64,000 bases of DNA from Sporopachydermia quercuum (taxonomy: Eukaryota > Ascomycota > Sporopachydermiomycetes > Sporopachydermiales > Sporopachydermiaceae), in assembly GCA_001599295.1 (NCBI GenBank), contig BCGN01000004.1:806346-870345 (forward strand), written 5' to 3'. The stretch's first letter is position 1; every line of letters starts with the position of its first letter. This document shows positions 1 to 10,069 of the stretch, piece after piece. The translations under genes and the position numbers were made by a program. The notes beneath the pieces are model-generated. The model was not told where the DNA came from and did no database searches. It saw only the letters and a list, made by a program, of their open reading frames with translations.

Positions 1-808
1 CAAAGTCCAAGAGTTCTGAGTATTCTCATTGACAATCTACGTTTATTTGGTCTCTGAGAAAATCTTCTCTCTCTTAATCACTCAGTTCCTTTAAACCCTC
101 TTGATTTATCTCCCAACTTCCCCCATATCTATACACTATCTCCGAGACTTCCCAAATAGGCAATCAGTAAAATTATTCCATCGTCATTCTCCGAACCTTA
201 TTTAACTCAAAAGTGAGTCAAAAGGCTATCTGACCATGTTGTAGTAATGAAGAAAAAGTTATACAGAGAAGATGATGTAAGTAAGTAACGATCAGCCCGA
301 GTCAGTGAAAAGGAACTGAAGGAACCAAATCAGCATGATTCTAACTTCTTTTTTCCCACTCCTATTCGCTTATAGAGTTTTCGTTTTCCTTTAGAACAAT
401 CGGATAAATATATGCTTAGATATCAATATCACTTTTAAACTACAGACCTAATATTGAGTGCAGATTGTTCAATGCATCACAAAAGTAGTTTCACTCATTC
501 GAATAACGCTTTGTACCCTTTATAGCATAATAATTAACCCAAGCAACATCACTAGTATACATAAAGCTACTTAGGTGATATTGTATTGAAACTAATTAGG
601 AGATTAACTGCTAGTCATCAGAAGCAAAGATTTTGTTTTCAGCAACATCAAATGTATATATACACGAGTTACAATATATGAAAGATGAATTGCTCAACAG
701 AAAGTATCATGAAACTGATATAGGAACTAACAATCAAACTCAAACAGCAACAGACATAACTACAACTGAAACAACAACCGCAACTACACGAACCATACAG
801 CTATCATA
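1..808. other. Intergenic, upstream of the PH-domain gene
   Basis: No open frame or RNA gene is supported here. The 120 bases before the ATG at 809 are A-rich with CAA/ACA-type sequence (ACAACTGAAACAACAACCG and similar), typical of a yeast 5' leader. The stretch presumably holds the promoter and leader of the downstream gene, but no specific site can be named. Confidence 0.5.
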
Positions 809-3193
809 ATGTCACAGGATATGTTGGAAGCTTCTGGTTATACTGGACTTCCACCAGCTCCTCCTTATGATATTTTATATGAAAAGAATGATCCAGCGAT
901 ACAGAAGTTTCTCCAAGTAGACGTAAAGGAGCCGTTACCTTCCTATTCATCATCAGTTTACAAGTTTGGGTTAGTCGCGAGAAAAGCAGAGCTGATATCG
1001 CCGAACATTCAGGCAAATAATAGAACTTGGAAGAAAGTGTACCTTGAAGTTAACAACACACAACTAAATATATATTCTCCTAAAGATGTTCATATACCTT
1101 CGCTGTATTTTCAGGCTATAGAACCTGTCCAATCATCAACAAATTCAAACGGACTAAAACACACGTCATCGACTTCACACCTGATTCCATCATCATCATT
1201 AACTAGTCTTTTAGCATTGAATTCGAATGGATTAACATCTAAGCAGCCATCAATGGATCTTCTATCACACGAGAGTTCAACAAATGACCTTTTGCATGCA
1301 GCTATCAGTTCGTCTATGAGCCACAGTTTATCAGCTACTAATATGACTTCAGGAGGTCATTCCATTGCATCAGTAGCGATGTCACCATCATCATCATCTA
1401 CAAGTCAGCTTGGATTCAGACCTCGAGAAAGGGGAAACAGTCTTAGTCGTTCTCTCAAAAGCGCTTTTCAACTACATAAGAACAGAAATAGATCACTTTC
1501 AAGCGTATCAACAATTTCAACAATGTCTAACGGATCCATGAGTTCCTTTAATGATTCAACAAATATCACATCAACCCCAGAGTTAGATCAACATGGCCTT
1601 GATTACCCATACAATAGAGCAACTGGTACTCCTGGATCTTGGTCGGATTATTTCAGCATGTCGAACGACTCGTTAGAATTGGGAGAGACCACTGAAAACT
1701 TTAACCAGGGAAGCAGCTCATCAACAGCTCATTGCCAACAAATGGCGGCTCTCAACAAACTAGTTCCCATGTATAAAGTTATTGACACAGCAGTTGCACC
1801 GGACAAGAAATTAGTGCCTGACACAGTGAAATTCAACCTTATTATTCCCCATCAATCTCAAATTAATGCAATCAAATTGAACAGTAAATTAAAGAAGTCC
1901 TACTCTTTACAGTATGCGATGATAGGTTTAGCTACGGATTATACCAAGAAGCCTTACGTCTTGCGGTTAAGAGTGGAACAAGAACAGTTTCTCATTGAGT
2001 GCTATTCATTAGAAAATGTTATTGACTGGTACACTATTTTAACAGCAGGACGAGACGTCGCTTCTCCATTAGATGAAAGAGTTTTAACAGAATATAGAAC
2101 TCTTCCAAGAAGGAGAAGAGCAGATAATATAAGAAATGGCGTTTCTTATGGTAACCCGATGTTAGAAGTCCAAAATTTACCTGATACTCTTTCTGTGAAT
2201 GAAGTGGCACATGCCATTGAATCAAGTTCTTTCAGAACCCCTTTTTCGCTAGGAAACAAAACCACACAATCAGCACGTAATGCTTTATCAGATAGGACAA
2301 GGTCCCGTTCAAATTCGAATCCTTCTGTCGTTAAAGCCAAAGCAGGATCATTGAATAGTATCACAACTGTACCCCTACAGAGATTAAGATCAAATTCAGA
2401 GCAGATTCAATCTCACGTTTTCTCAGGATTGGAAAATCCAAGATCATTTTTTGAACCGTCATTCAATTCGGAACTTTTGAATTCTAGCTTCAGCATCACA
2501 GCAAAACCGATGTCACCTTTAGCAACAGAATCGTTTTCTCCACCAACGTCAGATGTTGAATTACCAGATGATCTATCCGATTTCAACGATAATGAACCAG
2601 TAGATATTCAACGGCAAAGCTTGGATTTGTTGTTATCCTCTGATCAGACTGGTCATAAAGAACATGGAGAAGAATTGGAGCAGAGCAACGTACAACAAGA
2701 AAGTGAACTTGATGAATTATTGGAGATATTTCCTGTTGATGGAATTCAACCTGAAGTCAAAGATAGTAGTTCAACATCATCGGTTGGAACGGTTGGTGGC
2801 TCAAATTCGTCCACCGCTAATACCTCTCTTTCTTTATCATCATCTACGTGTTCATCAGCAATAAATTCGATATTTGAAACGGTGAAAGAAGTATGGCAAC
2901 CCGAGAGGTCCAAGAAGTTAACACATGAAAGAATTATGAAGCTTACTCATAAATGTATTGCAGCTTTAAAATCTAAAGATAGATGGTTTGGAAGGCCTTT
3001 AGTGAAAACCATTATTGTGGAGAAACCAAGATTCAAGTATAGCGAGGATTTCGTTAAATGTAAACCTGGCCCGGGAGAGCTGAACAATTTAATCGCGGAT
3101 GATGTTGACATTAGTGTAAATTATTGGAATTCGGTAACTTTGAAATGTGAAGAATATGCTGTTGGTAAAAGTGGACTGGTCTCTATGAAATAG
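809..3193 (+). CDS. Split PH-domain protein, YHR131C/YNL144C-like
   Basis: A 794-residue protein starting at a clean ATG after an A-rich leader. The N-terminus has a proline-rich PPAPPYDILYEKNDPAI segment. It is followed by PH-like strands at about residues 50-95 (VYKFGLVARKAEL, then RTWKKVYLEVNNTQLNIY). A Ser/Thr-rich insertion of roughly 250 residues follows. The PH fold appears to resume at about 360-420 (YSLQYAMIGLATDYTKKPYVLRLR) and ends in a helix with the conserved Trp (ENVIDWYTILTAG). A basic LPRRRRAD patch and a long Ser-rich tail follow. The arrangement resembles the uncharacterised S. cerevisiae pair YHR131C/YNL144C. By family, PH domains bind phosphoinositides or proteins at membranes; the actual ligand is unknown. 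It faces CBK1 convergently across 1.2 kb. Confidence 0.7.
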   Translation: MSQDMLEASGYTGLPPAPPYDILYEKNDPAIQKFLQVDVKEPLPSYSSSVYKFGLVARKAELISPNIQANNRTWKKVYLEVNNTQLNIYSPKDVHIPSLYFQAIEPVQSSTNSNGLKHTSSTSHLIPSSSLTSLLALNSNGLTSKQPSMDLLSHESSTNDLLHAAISSSMSHSLSATNMTSGGHSIASVAMSPSSSSTSQLGFRPRERGNSLSRSLKSAFQLHKNRNRSLSSVSTISTMSNGSMSSFNDSTNITSTPELDQHGLDYPYNRATGTPGSWSDYFSMSNDSLELGETTENFNQGSSSSTAHCQQMAALNKLVPMYKVIDTAVAPDKKLVPDTVKFNLIIPHQSQINAIKLNSKLKKSYSLQYAMIGLATDYTKKPYVLRLRVEQEQFLIECYSLENVIDWYTILTAGRDVASPLDERVLTEYRTLPRRRRADNIRNGVSYGNPMLEVQNLPDTLSVNEVAHAIESSSFRTPFSLGNKTTQSARNALSDRTRSRSNSNPSVVKAKAGSLNSITTVPLQRLRSNSEQIQSHVFSGLENPRSFFEPSFNSELLNSSFSITAKPMSPLATESFSPPTSDVELPDDLSDFNDNEPVDIQRQSLDLLLSSDQTGHKEHGEELEQSNVQQESELDELLEIFPVDGIQPEVKDSSSTSSVGTVGGSNSSTANTSLSLSSSTCSSAINSIFETVKEVWQPERSKKLTHERIMKLTHKCIAALKSKDRWFGRPLVKTIIVEKPRFKYSEDFVKCKPGPGELNNLIADDVDISVNYWNSVTLKCEEYAVGKSGLVSMK

Positions 3194-4420
3194 ACAGACA
3201 TTCATCATTTCATTAGTTTAATTATTGACAGATCTGACGCTCTTTGATCAATTTAATCCATTCATTGACATAGTAATCATGTTATTATTGTTTCAAATTT
3301 TTTTTTTTTTTTTTTCTTTGATCAATTTAATCCATTCATTGACATAGTAATCATGTTATTATTGTTTCAAATTTTTTTTTTTTTTTTTAATGTTATGAAC
3401 ACTGTATAAATATTATGATAGATTATGAACGTGTATTGTATTTCAGACTCTAATAATTAAGAATAAGTAAATTTAGTAAGCTGCGAATCATGAAACGAAT
3501 AGCCTATTAATTGATGAAGGTAATAAATAATCTGAACCTTTCAAAGGCGTACCTTGCATCGACATGTACTACAGTCATTCAGTTATCTTCTTCTGCATGC
3601 TACAAATAATTAATAATCTCGTTCTTGATTAAAACAATACTTCATTTCCAGTTTATCTATATGCATCAAAAACATTCGCCAAAACATTCATAGTCAACAA
3701 GTAATATCAATATTAAATTGATCATCTGTAGCGTAGCTGATTCCCAACGTATCATTTCTAATCCTCGTCGGGTGCCCAGTATATTTGCGTTATTCTACAC
3801 GCGCTGTTTGGTGAACAAATCAATTAAATTAAACCTGTTCGTTCAAATATATTTAAATATATCCAGCCGTGATATATGATGTTAATTAAAGAAAAAGGGA
3901 ATTCTCAAGGGGTTCCCATCCTATTTATAATGCTGGGGATTTTTGCCGAAGTGAAAAATTTTCACGTGAACACTCAAACTGGGTTTAGCTTGGTGGAAAT
4001 GGCGTGTAGGTATCGAACGTACTATGGCAACTGTATAATGCTTCTTTGTATTAATGAAGGAAGAATAATATGAAGAAAATATATAAAGGAATATAATTTA
4101 CTAATTATTTGAATGACAGGACTGTGAAAATTCCATATTATATTATTGCATGATTGAGAAATCGTTGAGTCATATATGCCTTGTAATAATATGGAGACAG
4201 TAGTACAGTTAATAACTATTTAGGAATGAAGCTGAAGCCGTAGGAATCAAGGTGCAATATGACGGGACATAGTGTCTATGGTTAATTCAGAATACAATTA
4301 GATCACCAATCACTACAAATTCTGATANCAACAACATTTATCAGAATTTGAATGCATCTTTCTTTATCCACAATATATACTTTTCTATTTATATAAACCC
4401 GTCAGTAAGACGAGATCCAT
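3194..4420. other. Convergent intergenic region
   Basis: Lies between the 3' ends of the PH-domain gene (+) and CBK1 (-). It holds a 74-bp tandem duplication (listed separately) and a perfect palindrome TTCACGTGAA at 3961-3970 containing the bHLH core CACGTG. A 65-codon frame at 3876-4073 has no recognisable motif and is not called. Confidence 0.5.
3241..3388. repeat. 74-bp tandem duplication ending in oligo-T
   Basis: Two copies of a 74-bp unit, about 3241-3314 and 3315-3388, begin at TCTTTGATCAATTTAATCC and each end in a run of 17-18 T. No mismatch is visible between the copies. It lies just past the stop of the PH-domain gene, in its likely 3' UTR or terminator. The identity suggests a recent slippage or unequal-exchange event anchored on the T run. 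A collapsed or duplicated assembly artefact is possible. Confidence 0.9.
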
Positions 4421-6319
4421 TTATAATGCTTGCTTTCTTGTCAAGTAATCGAAGCGAGAGTAAGTATAACCAATAAACGGTAAATCTTCCTTATTAACTT
4501 TTCCATCTTTACTTTGAGTATTTTGCTGTTGATGAGCTCTTGCCATTGCTGGAGAATCAGGAACATTTTCCAATTCTTCTGTAGGGAAAAATCGAGTATC
4601 CGTAATAGAAGTCAATTTTGGGATGAAAGGTGCGTCTACTTCTCTTATAGTATCCCAGTCTACTCCACGGAAAAAAGGATGTGATTTAATATCACTAGCA
4701 CCACCAACAGCACCCAAACGTCTATCACTAGATGTAAGCAACCTTCGGATCAAATCTTCTGATTCAGGAGATAAATGAATGTCATCAGGGAAAACTAATG
4801 TCTCTTGCCAATTAAGAATTTTTCGATAAGTTTCTGATCGAGTTTCCGAACAAAACGGTGGCCAACCAACAAGACATTCATACATAATAGCACCCAGTGA
4901 CCACCAATCACATTCTTGACCATAACCTTGTTGAATGAAAATTTCAGGCGCAATATAATCTGGTGTACCAACAGTTGAATATGCCATTACTCTTCTTGAC
5001 TTTCTCCACGTTTGAAACTGTTGACGATTAGTCATTGTCAAATGGATTGGGTCTACTAACACTGAATTTCTTTGCTTTTCTTGTGGCTCTCGTTCCAAAA
5101 GTTTCTTATAATAATTTGAATCATGGGTCTTGTGAAATCCTGTAGATAAACCAAAATCAGATAATTTAATATGACCTCGAATATCAATAAGAATATTGTC
5201 GGGTTTAATATCTCTATGAATAAATCCAAGCTTATGGATAGCTTCTATAGCCAAAACACATTCTGCCATATAAAATCTAGTGATATCTTCAGTAAATGTT
5301 TGCCATCTGATCAGCATTGTCATTAAATCCCCACCAGGTAAAAACTCCATGATAAGATATAGGTACTGCGTATCTTGGAAAGAGTAGTATAAAGAAACAA
5401 CCCATGGTGAATCCGAACCTGCCAAAACATCTCTTTCAGCTTTAACATGTGCTAATTGATCCTTTTTATACATTTCTGATTTAAGCAAAGTTTTCATAGC
5501 ATAAATCTTGCCGGTGTCTTTTTTCTGTACAAGACGAACTTCACCAAAAGCACCTTTTCCAATCACCTTAACCGTTTGGAAATCGTCTAATGATAATCGA
5601 GTTCTTCTTAAACGCAAAAACTGAGACTCTTTCTTACCCAAGGATTGTAGCTGTCTGTTTTTTCGCTCTTCAGACGATTTCTCATTCATTAGCCTATGTT
5701 CTAGATCTACTCTTCTTTGATTTCTTTCGATTGCATGACTAACACTCTTTTGATAAAAGTTTTCAATACGCAACTTCACCGCTGCAGCTTTCTCTTGCGC
5801 TGTATTTGATAACATATAGGGTCTTCTTTCAAACATGACGTGATCATGTCCTTGAGCCGATAAATTATTATTATTAGCACTGGGAACTATTACTTCGTTC
5901 TGCTGTGAGAATCCACGGGAAGAGTATTTCTTATCAGAGGCAACTTGTTGTTGAGTATTGTATAAATGACCAGAATAACCACTGACTCCACTGTTATTAG
6001 AATTTACAGGAAATATTCCATTTCTCAGAGAATGCGTAGGCGATGGAGGTGGTTGGAAATGATTATTTGTAATAGGGGAACCATTCATCGGTTGTTGGAC
6101 AGGTGATCCGGTTTGAGCTAATGTCGGAGGAGCCATTCCTGAACCATATGCACCAAAATCCATTTGATAAAGCTGTCTTGGAGAAGAGGGTGCGTTATAA
6201 ACCTGTTGTGGAGGTGCAATTATAGGTTGATTGTAAAATACATTTTGATGCTGTTGTTGAGGAATTTGTTGCGGCTGGCCCTGCTGTTGATAGTAAGGGT
6301 CTTTACCTGGGGAATACAT
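4421..6319 (-). CDS. CBK1: NDR/LATS-family kinase Cbk1 (RAM network)
   Basis: A 632-residue AGC kinase starting at the ATG that gives [13 protein letters not shown]. The open frame runs 45 bases further upstream, but without an ATG. The first 160 residues are Gln/Pro/Asn-rich and disordered, as in yeast Cbk1. A basic Mob-binding region follows (about 170-245, [14 protein letters not shown]). The kinase domain starts near 248, with the glycine loop GKGAFGEV (254-261), HRDIKPDN (near 369) and DFGLSTGF (near 388). The NDR-type basic insert before the activation site is present. The C-terminal hydrophobic motif FIGYTYSRF carries the regulatory Thr. By family it acts with Mob2 in the RAM pathway controlling polarised growth, septum-degrading gene expression and mRNA-bound Ssd1. 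Convergent with the PH-domain gene. Confidence 0.95.
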   Translation of the reverse strand: MYSPGKDPYYQQQGQPQQIPQQQHQNVFYNQPIIAPPQQVYNAPSSPRQLYQMDFGAYGSGMAPPTLAQTGSPVQQPMNGSPITNNHFQPPPSPTHSLRNGIFPVNSNNSGVSGYSGHLYNTQQQVASDKKYSSRGFSQQNEVIVPSANNNNLSAQGHDHVMFERRPYMLSNTAQEKAAAVKLRIENFYQKSVSHAIERNQRRVDLEHRLMNEKSSEERKNRQLQSLGKKESQFLRLRRTRLSLDDFQTVKVIGKGAFGEVRLVQKKDTGKIYAMKTLLKSEMYKKDQLAHVKAERDVLAGSDSPWVVSLYYSFQDTQYLYLIMEFLPGGDLMTMLIRWQTFTEDITRFYMAECVLAIEAIHKLGFIHRDIKPDNILIDIRGHIKLSDFGLSTGFHKTHDSNYYKKLLEREPQEKQRNSVLVDPIHLTMTNRQQFQTWRKSRRVMAYSTVGTPDYIAPEIFIQQGYGQECDWWSLGAIMYECLVGWPPFCSETRSETYRKILNWQETLVFPDDIHLSPESEDLIRRLLTSSDRRLGAVGGASDIKSHPFFRGVDWDTIREVDAPFIPKLTSITDTRFFPTEELENVPDSPAMARAHQQQNTQSKDGKVNKEDLPFIGYTYSRFDYLTRKQAL

Positions 6320-7574
6320 CTTGATTGACCCGCAATTTAAAATATATCCTTTATTCAGAGCCAAGCGTTGAGAACGTACTCCAGCTGAAATATGATTTAT
6401 CAGTCAATCGATCAAAAACCGGCAAAAAGAAGACGTCAAAAATACCGTGTGCCGCTAAGCTATCAGACTTTCAACTTTGCAAAAGAGTAATGATTATTAT
6501 TTGATGGATTGACAAGTAAATAAAAGAAACTTCACTGAGTTTTTCTTTTACACGCAGATTCTTTCGGATCAATTGTATAATAGCTCGTAAATGCTCTACA
6601 AGCTACTATTAACCAGGATATATCTAATTGTATAAACAGAGCCTGAATACCGATCAATCGCCTTAACTAAAAAGAGCTAACAATCGATATTGAGCCTTTT
6701 GAATTGTACTCCCTAGTTGAGTGCCTGTTGAATATAAGTTTGTAGAGTATGATTGGCTGNTGAGTAAACATAGTAGGGTCGATTGATCCGACTTGAGTAC
6801 AAGAAATAATCAATCACCAACTGTTCCTACCTTTTTGAGGGAAACATGCCAAACAGTGTGTACGCGTCCAAATTCGGGTACAGAAGTGTTCTGTACACTC
6901 TAGAAATGCTCACAACATCATGAAATCTTACGGACAGGATATACAAATCTGAGAGACGAGTTTGTCAGGCATTTTTCTGACACTGATATGGGGTTTGTCA
7001 TGAGTTTGGCAAGGAAAAGAAAAATGGAATGGAATGAGATGCGATGATGCAATACATGAAAAGAAACAAGGAGATAGATCTGATAATGAAAGAGGGAGTA
7101 TGATCTTACTCATGAGGGTATTAGTTTCTCTGGAATGGATACCAAATGATGGGAGAAAAGTACTGCCGTTGCAGCTTCACTTTCAAAAGTTAGTTCGCCA
7201 TTGTTGCTACAGGATCGGACAGCGTACGTCGTTCGAAAGAATTGTACATTGGTCTGCGACTCATTAAAGTTTCATAATGTTTCATTCCTCTCTAACCGAT
7301 ATAAAACGTTTGCGATTAATCAATAACATAGTTCGAAACTAGGTCATGTTTCAGATATTGATTATACTGTTATTTAGGGAGAGTGAATTGTTTTGCCTGT
7401 AAAATACTAACTCACCATTTACATAAGCTTGCCGGCAATCAAATACTCCGATATTTAGCAATGCAAGCTTCAATTTGAAGCCATGTTTTCAGCAAAATCA
7501 TAAGCGGGCCTACAAAATATAATAAATTATATTGTTTTATTTGTATGATAATCATGTAAATAAACAAAATACAA
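6320..7574. other. Intergenic: CBK1 promoter side and RPL42 3' side
   Basis: About 1.25 kb between CBK1 (-) and the 3' end of RPL42 (-). The open frames inside (for example 7034-7267 on +) show no family motif or coding bias and are not called. The CBK1 promoter should lie in the left part, consistent with the long upstream regions known for this gene. No specific regulatory site is claimed. Confidence 0.4.
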
Positions 7575-8387
7575 TCAGAACTGTAAAGCTTGACCCTTTT
7601 GTTTCTTGTCACCACCGAGTTCGAAATGCTTGCATCTCTTCAAGGTAACTTGAGCCTTGGCCTTGCAAACAACACATTCAAGACGTAAAACAACCTTCTT
7701 AGTTGTCTTAGCCTTCTTGTGGAAAATTTGCTTAGTTTGACCACCGTAACCACTTTGCTTACGGTCGTAACGTCTCTTACCTTGAGCAACAAGGGAGGCT
7801 TTACCGGCCTGCATATTCAGTTAGTATCACGTTCATAGATCTTAATTCTTTTCTAAAAGTCATTAACATACCTTGTACTGGGTAACCTTATGTTGAGTGT
7901 GCTTTCTGCATTGCTTGGAAGCGCAGTAGGTTCTTCTGGTCTTAGGAACGTTAACTATTAAATGTTAGTGATAAGTTCAAAGAGTTACAGTTCCGTTTCT
8001 GGTGATGAATAACAGACATGGTTGACATTGTATGTTCTTTTGTTCTTAGTAATATCTCAGAAATAAACCTATCGTAGAGCACATTATAGAGCACATTATG
8101 AAGCACACAGTTGATCGTTCTGAGTTTGCTCGGTCGCATCATCCGTTGTCATCAATAACAATTTCATCTCTTGAAACCTCTAGATCTACTTCCAAGAAAA
8201 AGCGTTGCTGTCTTTTATTTCTGTTTAATGGCTTCTCTCCCTCATATCTCATATAACACAATTCATTATCGTTATTGCTTGTCGAATTGATTGGTTCCTT
8301 TATCTTCAATGAAACATTTCGTTTGAACAATACAATCCTTCCTCCGCCTTTCAATTTATGGCAATTATAGCATATGAACGTACCCAT
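7575..8387 (-). CDS. RPL42: 60S ribosomal protein eL42 (Rpl42, L41/L36a/L44)
   Basis: Three exons. Exon 1 is only ATGG (8384-8387), followed by donor GTACGT. Exon 2 is 7872-7954, starting after acceptor ATAG. Exon 3 is 7575-7808, after a 63-bp intron with donor GTATGT. Spliced length is 321 nt, giving 106 residues, the family length. The protein opens [12 protein letters not shown] and ends [10 protein letters not shown], with the two zinc CxxC-type pairs conserved. The intron directly after ATGG recalls the S. cerevisiae RPL42 genes. Residue 56 is Gln ([11 protein letters not shown]), not the Pro of cycloheximide-sensitive yeasts. eL42 lines the E site near the CCA end of tRNA, where cycloheximide binds. 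Two telomere-like TTAGGG motifs lie 350-430 bp upstream, possible Tbf1 sites. Confidence 0.96.
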
Positions 8388-10069
8388 TGTGACTNATTTC
8401 CGATGATATTTCCGTTACTTTTAAATGATTGAAAACCACAGATATATAATAGTAACAATCCTCTGTATTCATTTNATATACTAGCAGCGTATATACCAAA
8501 TCCTTACTGTTGGTGATATTTCCATCACCTTACTAAACAGAGGTGATACAGACAGGTTGGACAGCTTCCCCTCTGGGTTAAAGGTAAGTTGCGTGAGTTT
8601 GTTTTCTACTCTCTTAACATAAGTAAATAACAGCACGGGTAATATCAGAACCACGCATTAACTCAAACGAGAATCAGAGCAACCCTTTAAAACATAACGT
8701 GACTAAATCCANCACCAGATTATGTTGAACGGCAGTTAGGGTTTTATCCCCAAATAAGGACAACTGACGCATTAGATATGGTCTTCTGAGTTTGATTGAT
8801 ACTCGATCAACGATTAGGGGTTTGTTCATAGGTGAACACAACGATTGTCGACAGGAGAGACTCAATGTGATTATATCTCCTGAAAATATAGCAGACGATA
8901 AAGTTCAGATTATTTGTGTGTTCCGAAATACTCGTCCATGTTTGCGTTCAAGGTGGATCATTTCTCTACAAACGACGTTTTCATCAAATCAAGGATTAAT
9001 GTTTTATAGAGCTTAGTACGAAGCCTGCAAATTAAACATCACTATTTCTTGCTATTTCAGTCTTAGGTATTTACGAGACATCTTGTTTCTTCTCCTTGTC
9101 CTTCTTCCTTAGTTCTCTTCCCAATAGATGTCATCGTTGCATAACTCGTCCTCTCTTGTCCTCCTTGTCAGGATGAGTATTGATCCTCCAGGTTTGGCAA
9201 TTTCTACCAACTATCGTCGACAGAACGTATAATACTATAACTTATTATACAGTTTGTACTACATTCTGAAGACAAGGGTTTAATTAACATTCCTCTCATA
9301 ATCATAAAATCACAGAATTCCCATATTTTTCAATCTACAAGTATATCTCCTTTTCACAGCTTCTACCACAAGAAGGCTACTAGGATCAAGGAGAATTTTA
9401 TACTTTTTAAACAGCATGGAACAATACCAACTATATAGCACCATCTGTCTTTTCAAACAAATATAAGTTCCCATTCTCCATCTCTGCCATCTCTTTCTTT
9501 CTTTTTTATATCTCTCTTTATCTTTATCTTGCTTTCTCTCTAACTTACTGCTCATCTATCTAATCAAGTAAACGTTGTCCTAAATAGGGTAAAGCCAGAA
9601 AAAAGTGAAATTTTGTTCGAACTTCAAAACTGACATTGGAACCAGAACAAAATATAGCATTTCTGTCCTACTTGCAGTAGTTATCGTCATGATCATCTTC
9701 ACGGTTTGCGATTTGTATCTCTTTGCTTACCACTTTTCATTATTTATCTATTTATACATCTATTTATAATCATAATCCAAAGGTCTTTAGTTGCAATTAT
9801 CTATACTTGAAAAGTTGGATTAGATTTTTGTTCATACAACGTGACAAAGGAGAAGAGGCACCCCTTCCTTTCTCAGCAGTTATTTGATTTGATTTGATTC
9901 ATTGCCATTTTTCAGCGTCCATGGTTTTAACAAGTTGCTATATATATTCAGGTGATTGTTTTTGTTATATGTATTCTTTGCATTATACTGAAGAGTAATA
10001 TTTTTAGCATTATTTTGTTTTTTCAACAAACGTTCTCATATTAGTCAACTCAACACAAAACAGTTAATA
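8388..10069. other. Divergent intergenic region, RPL42/PPT1
   Basis: About 1.7 kb between divergent RPL42 (-) and PPT1 (+). It should contain both promoters. Apart from the TTAGGG motifs, no RNA gene, intron-split gene or repeat could be supported. Open frames of 60-80 codons (8674-8865, 8792-9016, 9310-9555) look random. Sequence near PPT1 is T-rich and then A-rich (CAACTCAACACAAAACAG), a usual yeast leader. Confidence 0.4.
8736..8823. promoter_or_regulatory. Possible Tbf1-type sites upstream of RPL42
   Basis: TTAGGGTT at 8736-8743 and TTAGGGGTTT at 8814-8823 lie about 350 and 430 bp upstream of the RPL42 start. Tbf1 binds (A/G)CCCTAA-type sequences. It is the ancestral regulator of ribosomal-protein genes in several yeasts that do not use Rap1. 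The motif is short and chance occurrence is possible. Confidence 0.35.

Noticed and set aside
253-280. ATACAGAGAAGAT, identical to the U6 snRNA catalytic core start
   Set aside because: The match stops after 13 bases; the following GCATGGCCCC-type sequence, the 5' stem and a T-run terminator are missing.
3876-4073. 65-codon frame between the PH-domain gene and CBK1
   Set aside because: No homology pattern, no leader features, located between two 3' ends.
7034-7267. 77-codon plus-strand frame between CBK1 and RPL42
   Set aside because: Starts at a chance ATG in AG-rich sequence, with no motif and no codon preference.
8074-8160. Possible box C/D snoRNA in RPL42 intron 1 (TTGATGA then CTGA on the minus strand)
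   Set aside because: The C box is imperfect, no terminal stem closes it, and no internal D'/C' pair or guide to rRNA could be recognised.
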